Assembly (NCBI GenBank): GCA_002320385.1
Contig: DCKN01000054.1
Span: forward strand, 1 to 8,914
Length of the DNA: 8,914 nt
DNA from: Proteobacteria bacterium UBA1673
GTDB lineage: Bacteria; Pseudomonadota; Gammaproteobacteria; Comchoanobacterales; Comchoanobacteraceae
Direction of reading: 5' to 3'
The notes beneath the pieces were generated by a model. It saw only the letters and a program-made list of their open reading frames with translations, searched no databases and was not told the DNA's origin. Both the position numbers and the translations under genes were made by a program. Position 1 is the first letter of the stretch. Every line of letters starts with the position of its first letter. Shown one piece after another: positions 5,563 through 8,914 of the stretch.

Positions 5563-7773
5563 TCAAGCTGTCACCGGCCGATAATTATCGCTTACACCTT
5601 GATTGCCTGATGCGCCAAAAAAGGATGTATCTGAGTGGATTGCTTGAGCATGGTCAGATTGAGATCTACGACGGGGGCCCTCACATGTTTTGTCCGATGC
5701 ATGTTTAGTGTGATTGGCCGTAAACTGCTGACTGGAAGCTTCGCTGTTACGTGCTTGGGGCTTCGCTGTTTTTAGATCTGAGTTCATATGGCTATACGTT
5801 TGATAAGCAATAACACTTAGAGTGAAGACAGCACTGCCAGCTATACCAAGCAAAAATGTCGACAAGGCAAAAATTACCAAGTGAATTGAGCTCGCAACCG
5901 TTGCAACAGAGCGACACAAGTCAGAGATTGCATTGACTAGGTAGGTGATCTCATCATCGTCATCATCGTACAGGTCATCCACGTTAGCATCATAATGACT
6001 GACGAGAGCGCAATCTGACGAGAGATTTAAATACGGCAACAGAGATCTGGAATCTGGAAATAAGGATTGAGCCAAACTGTAGTGATATGCAACATTCTCA
6101 TTAGGTTCAGCTGGCTGAGCGCAACTAGAACGGACACGGGATCGGGAGTATTTCTCAAAAAGAATGTCTGGTATAAGCGCATCCCAATACTGTTCACCCG
6201 AGTGAACAACGTGAATACCGTCTGAAGCAGTGCTAGACAAGTCTGCAATAATATTGTTGCCATCGGATAGCTGAGCTAAAAACTCCCGCTCGATGGCTGA
6301 AATAATAACTCTCTCACAAAACCGCTTACAGGCTTGTACATCAAAAGCGATGCCTTTCTGCTCAGCTGCTTTCGCCGCGTCAGCAATTCGTGTGTTAACA
6401 TCAAATTCACGGTCAATCCAGTTAAGCTGAACCGCACTCCTGAATTTTAGCCAAGCTTTGTAGGAGGGTTCATCTTGACTGAAGCGATAGTATTCAACAC
6501 TCTCGCCGCTTGAACAAAGTTTTTTCGCCACATCATGGGGATCGGCTTCAAGTATCCCATTCGACTCATTTTCAAGTAATTGTTTTTCTTGAGCTTTCTC
6601 AATCACTTTCTGGTTTGTTTTGATTTTGAGGTCAATCTCTTTGTATTCATTGACACCAATATCCATCTGAGTGGCTCTGACAAATTGTATATTGAGGAGC
6701 TCTTTGGCAATGATCTCCAGATCATTTTGATCGTAGTAGTAACCAAATGATAGGGGGTTTGAGACATCCTCTAGTGAGAGGATATGACCATTACACATGT
6801 CCTCGATCGTATCTGCGGACGCTGTGACAACCGCATCCCTTATCAAGGCGTAGTCGTTATCGCTTAAGCTATTTAAGTCCCATGAGCTATTCAAGTCATC
6901 AGTCAGTCGTGGATCCATGTTTGCTGATCCCGACGACTGTAGCTGCATTTGCATGGCAATGCCGTAGTAGACTCTAATCACAGGGCCCATGAGGTTTTCC
7001 ATATCAGTGGTGTTACCGCCCCTTAATTTCTGACGTATCTTATCAAGTAATGACAAAATATCATGGACAGTATCATCTGGATAAGTGGTATTCCAGGACT
7101 GAACCAGCTTGCTAAATTCTTGAGCATTTTCAACATTGATTTTGTTCTCTAGGACGGCGATGCAGAAGCCAATCACACAACTATTAGGGCCGCATGAGCC
7201 GTAGTGCGTGACTGTTTCTTTCTTCAATCGAGTAGCTGGTGGGGCGGCATCGATATCTTGGTCGACATTAAGACCTGAGTGTCGGAGATATGCTTCAGCG
7301 ATGCTTGCATAGTGCTCCATTGAAAGGTCAAGGACTGATTCAGAACTCATCGTTACGCCCGTAGGGTCAGCTATTTGACTTGTTCGTGTCAGTATTTCAG
7401 GGTGTTGTACATCAAATGAGGTCGCTTGACTTTGGTCGTCATCAGCCGTGACTTCTTCACGAGGTTTGCTCAAACCCTCTGGCATCAAGACATGTTTTTT
7501 TCCTGAAGAGGGCCGTTGGGGGTAAGCAGCTGCTGTGGATGCATCGGCTCTTAATTTGTCATTTGGGGTGCCAGTAAACTGATTGACCTTGGTTACGACG
7601 TCTGAGATTTGGCTCACAACAGTATTGATGCCGACTTCCGGTACGATCTTGTCGGTGCCATGGTCAACACCAATTACGACACCACCAAAGCCAAAAAACC
7701 GCTTATCTTGCTTGGGTGCGTGCAATGTTACTGCTTCGTCAACCGGTAGGGTTCTGTCTTTGTCTTGAGTCAT
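5563..7773 (-). CDS. Unassigned 736-residue protein; candidate membrane-anchored cysteine-protease-like effector
   Basis: I do not recognise this protein. The start is the ATG at 7773 (MTQDKD), which has GAGGT 7 nt upstream; the ATG at 7812 lies upstream of the predicted transcription start. Layout: polar, probably disordered N terminus (1-145) without a signal peptide; YGSCGPNSCVIGFC at 191-204, resembling the Cys-loop plus helix of papain-fold/OTU or C39-like peptidases, with C194 the likely nucleophile; a long, mainly helical, charged region (205-515, coiled-coil-like around 375-402); GIHVVHSGEQYWDALIPD at 519-536, resembling the OTU His strand (HYDxLxP) but with Gln/Tyr where His is expected; poly-Asp 603-607; a 28-30 residue hydrophobic stretch (about 629-658), one long or two short membrane helices; and a polar tail with RRRS at 701-704. 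Effector status is inference from the architecture and its orphan position; the function is unknown. Confidence 0.85.
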   Translation of the reverse strand: MTQDKDRTLPVDEAVTLHAPKQDKRFFGFGGVVIGVDHGTDKIVPEVGINTVVSQISDVVTKVNQFTGTPNDKLRADASTAAAYPQRPSSGKKHVLMPEGLSKPREEVTADDDQSQATSFDVQHPEILTRTSQIADPTGVTMSSESVLDLSMEHYASIAEAYLRHSGLNVDQDIDAAPPATRLKKETVTHYGSCGPNSCVIGFCIAVLENKINVENAQEFSKLVQSWNTTYPDDTVHDILSLLDKIRQKLRGGNTTDMENLMGPVIRVYYGIAMQMQLQSSGSANMDPRLTDDLNSSWDLNSLSDNDYALIRDAVVTASADTIEDMCNGHILSLEDVSNPLSFGYYYDQNDLEIIAKELLNIQFVRATQMDIGVNEYKEIDLKIKTNQKVIEKAQEKQLLENESNGILEADPHDVAKKLCSSGESVEYYRFSQDEPSYKAWLKFRSAVQLNWIDREFDVNTRIADAAKAAEQKGIAFDVQACKRFCERVIISAIEREFLAQLSDGNNIIADLSSTASDGIHVVHSGEQYWDALIPDILFEKYSRSRVRSSCAQPAEPNENVAYHYSLAQSLFPDSRSLLPYLNLSSDCALVSHYDANVDDLYDDDDDEITYLVNAISDLCRSVATVASSIHLVIFALSTFLLGIAGSAVFTLSVIAYQTYSHMNSDLKTAKPQARNSEASSQQFTANHTKHASDKTCEGPRRRSQSDHAQAIHSDTSFFGASGNQGVSDNYRPVTA
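5952..5969 (-). repeat. Two exact copies of a 9-bp tandem repeat encoding poly-Asp
   Basis: CATCATCGT occurs twice in tandem on the + strand and is read on the - strand as the DDDDD run at residues 603-607 and its flanks. It is a small in-frame microsatellite that could expand or contract without shifting the frame, lying just before the membrane segment of the protein. Confidence 0.7.
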
Positions 7774-7780
7774 AATTTTT

Positions 7781-7785
7781 ACCTC
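7781..7785 (-). promoter_or_regulatory. Shine-Dalgarno deciding the start of the 736-residue gene
   Basis: GAGGT on the - strand lies 7 nt before the ATG at 7773. It supports a start at MTQDKD, 13 codons inside the longest open frame. Confidence 0.65.
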
Positions 7786-7801
7786 ATAACATCTCACGTA
7801 C

Positions 7802-7818
7802 ATTAAAGCCATTTTAAT
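7802..7818. promoter_or_regulatory. Inverted repeat overlapping the -10 box, possible operator
   Basis: ATTAAA (7802-7807) and TTTAAT (7813-7818) form a perfect 6-bp inverted repeat with a 5-bp spacer, about one helical turn centre to centre. It covers the -10 box and the spacer of the promoter, where a bound dimer would block RNA polymerase. It is AT-only, so chance occurrence is quite possible. Confidence 0.3.
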
Positions 7819-7831
7819 TGCTTTCTGTCAA
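7802..7831 (-). promoter_or_regulatory. Sigma-70-type promoter of the 736-residue gene
   Basis: On the - strand a perfect -35 box TTGACA (7826-7831) is followed after 18 nt by TTTAAT (7802-7807), a 5/6 match to the -10 box TATAAT. Transcription would begin near 7794-7796, leaving a leader of roughly 20 nt that holds only the Shine-Dalgarno. The ATG at 7812 would be upstream of the transcript. The gene therefore probably does not depend on readthrough from the helicase gene. Confidence 0.6.
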
Positions 7832-7856
7832 TAACCTAGTATGCAAATAGACAGTA

Positions 7857-8914
7857 TTAATCATTATGTGCATGTAATGATTCAAAAAAATAATTAATTT
7901 TTTCCTTTAGAAGGGTTGATCGATCTTGTGCACTTTGCTTATGAACACCCATGCGAATTGATTTTTCATCCCCGATCATGATAAGTAATTGCTTAGCCCG
8001 CGTCATGCCGGTATAAATCAAGTTTCGTTCTAGCATGACGTAATGACCAGAAAATATAGGCATGATTACCACTGGGAACTCAGATCCTTGGCTTTTATGA
8101 ATTGTCATCGCGTAAGCAAGTGTGAGTTCATCTAGCTCATCGTCAAGATATTCAACAGTCTTGTCGTCAAATGCCACTGAAAGAACTTGTCTGCGGTCAC
8201 AATAACCCGAAATATAACCTATATCACCGTTGAAAACATCTTTATCGTAATTGTTGCGAATTTGCATAACGCGATCACCATTGCGAAACCCTTGGCCAAA
8301 GCTTGTCACAAGCGTTGTATTCGGATTGAGACATTCTTGTATGGCCTGGTTGATTATCTGGGCGCCTAGCTGCCCCTTGTGCATCGGACAAAGAACTTGG
8401 ATTTCGGTCATTGGGTTGAACTTAAAGCGCTCAGGGATACGTTGCGAAATTAAATGCGTAATTTTCGACTGTATTGTTTGCGGTTCATTTGAGTGTAAAA
8501 TGTAGCAGTCTAGCACTTCATCTTTATTTTGTTCTTGCACACGTGGCGCTTTTCCTTTTCGTATGGCATGTGCGTACTGAACAATAAGAGAAGTGCGCGC
8601 TTGTCTAAATATTTCTGTTAGAGCAACAACGGGAATACGGCTAGTCTGGATAAGGTCTCTCAAAATATTTCCCGGCCCCACAGATGGTAGCTGATCAACG
8701 TCCCCCACCAACAACAAGCCACAGTGTTTTGGAAGCGCCGCAACAACATGGCGCATGATATGCGTATCGATCATCGACACTTCGTCAATAATACAATATT
8801 CAATATTGAGCAAATTTTTTTCATTGTGTTGGAAGCGCCTCGTGACTGGATCAACGCCAAGTGCTCGATGAATGGTTTTTGCAGTATGGCCCGTTGACTC
8901 TTTGAGACGTTTCG
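7857..8914 (-). CDS. recD2: RecD2-like ATP-dependent DNA helicase, N-terminal part outside window
   Basis: Superfamily 1B 5'-3' DNA helicase of the RecD2/YrrC type, acting in DNA repair without RecBC in the bacteria studied. The frame stays open to the right edge (first complete codon at 8912), giving 351 visible residues; the TTG at 8813 is internal. Visible from the edge: KRLKESTGHTAKTIHRALG, typical of RecD2 just after the Walker A/motif I region; Walker B IDEVSMID (about 42-49); motif III GDVDQLPSVGPG (70-81); motif IV EIFRQA (about 100-105); TIHKSQGSEFPVV; and the motif VI region NLIYTGMTRAKQL. TGHTAKTIHR and QLPSVGPGNILRDL fit RecD2 better than the RecD subunit of RecBCD. Walker A and the N-terminal extension lie beyond the window, so intactness cannot be judged. 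The stop is 83 nt before the start of the orphan gene on the same strand, with no clear terminator between. Confidence 0.92.
   Translation of the reverse strand, partial: KRLKESTGHTAKTIHRALGVDPVTRRFQHNEKNLLNIEYCIIDEVSMIDTHIMRHVVAALPKHCGLLLVGDVDQLPSVGPGNILRDLIQTSRIPVVALTEIFRQARTSLIVQYAHAIRKGKAPRVQEQNKDEVLDCYILHSNEPQTIQSKITHLISQRIPERFKFNPMTEIQVLCPMHKGQLGAQIINQAIQECLNPNTTLVTSFGQGFRNGDRVMQIRNNYDKDVFNGDIGYISGYCDRRQVLSVAFDDKTVEYLDDELDELTLAYAMTIHKSQGSEFPVVIMPIFSGHYVMLERNLIYTGMTRAKQLLIMIGDEKSIRMGVHKQSAQDRSTLLKEKINYFFESLHAHND

Noticed and set aside
5579..5590. Perfect 12-nt palindrome CGATAATTATCG near the end of the orphan gene
   Set aside because: It lies within coding sequence, has no loop and no U-tract, so it is not a terminator; a 12-nt AT-rich palindrome can arise by chance.
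7774..7812. Extended N terminus starting at the ATG at 7812 for the orphan protein
   Set aside because: That ATG falls between the predicted -35 and -10 boxes and has no Shine-Dalgarno, whereas the ATG at 7773 has GAGGT at good spacing.
7796..7818. Possible PmrA-type site (tandem CTTAAT-like repeats known upstream of some Legionella/Coxiella effectors)
   Set aside because: Only one loose match (CTTTAAT) exists and it coincides with the -10 box; the second element is inverted, not a direct repeat.
8187..8505. Two small + strand open frames opposite the helicase gene
   Set aside because: They are antisense to highly conserved helicase motifs and show no independent start signals.

Overview
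The window looks like chromosomal DNA of a gammaproteobacterium of modest G+C, possibly a Legionellales/Coxiella-like, host-associated lineage. The evidence is the gammaproteobacterial type of the six-domain ribosomal protein S1, the cmk-rpsA and accA-tilS pairings, a RecD2-type helicase, and a large orphan protein that resembles an intracellular pathogen's effector more than a housekeeping enzyme. The lineage is an inference from gene content; no rRNA or other decisive marker is present.

Left part (1-5549, + strand): five tightly packed housekeeping genes, serC (5' end cut off), cmk, rpsA, accA and tilS. Spacings are 2, 31 and 24 nt, then a 13-nt overlap, and no terminator is visible between them, so they read as one co-directional operon. 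The products serve serine/vitamin B6 synthesis, pyrimidine nucleotide salvage, translation initiation, fatty-acid synthesis and tRNA-Ile decoding. The order is a rearranged composite: aroA is not between serC and cmk, ihfB does not follow rpsA, and accA-tilS sits directly behind rpsA. AccA lacks about 40 N-terminal residues compared with the E. coli protein.

Right part (5550-8914, - strand): two genes converge on the operon. The distal one (7857 to the right edge) is the C-terminal half of a RecD2-like helicase. Between it and tilS lies a 736-residue protein that I cannot assign to a known family (5563-7773). It has a Cys motif (GSCGPNSC) like the nucleophile loop of papain-fold/OTU peptidases, a roughly 320-residue mostly helical stretch, a strand-like segment (GIHVVHSGEQYWDALIPD) resembling the OTU histidine strand but lacking the expected His, a poly-Asp patch, a hydrophobic membrane segment near the C terminus and a polar tail. 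It has its own sigma-70-like promoter (perfect TTGACA) overlapped by a 6-bp inverted repeat. This gene is the most interesting element of the window: a candidate secreted or membrane-anchored cysteine-protease-like (or pseudo-enzyme) effector.

There is no stretch above 300 bases without a gene. I saw no tRNA, rRNA, CRISPR array or insertion sequence.
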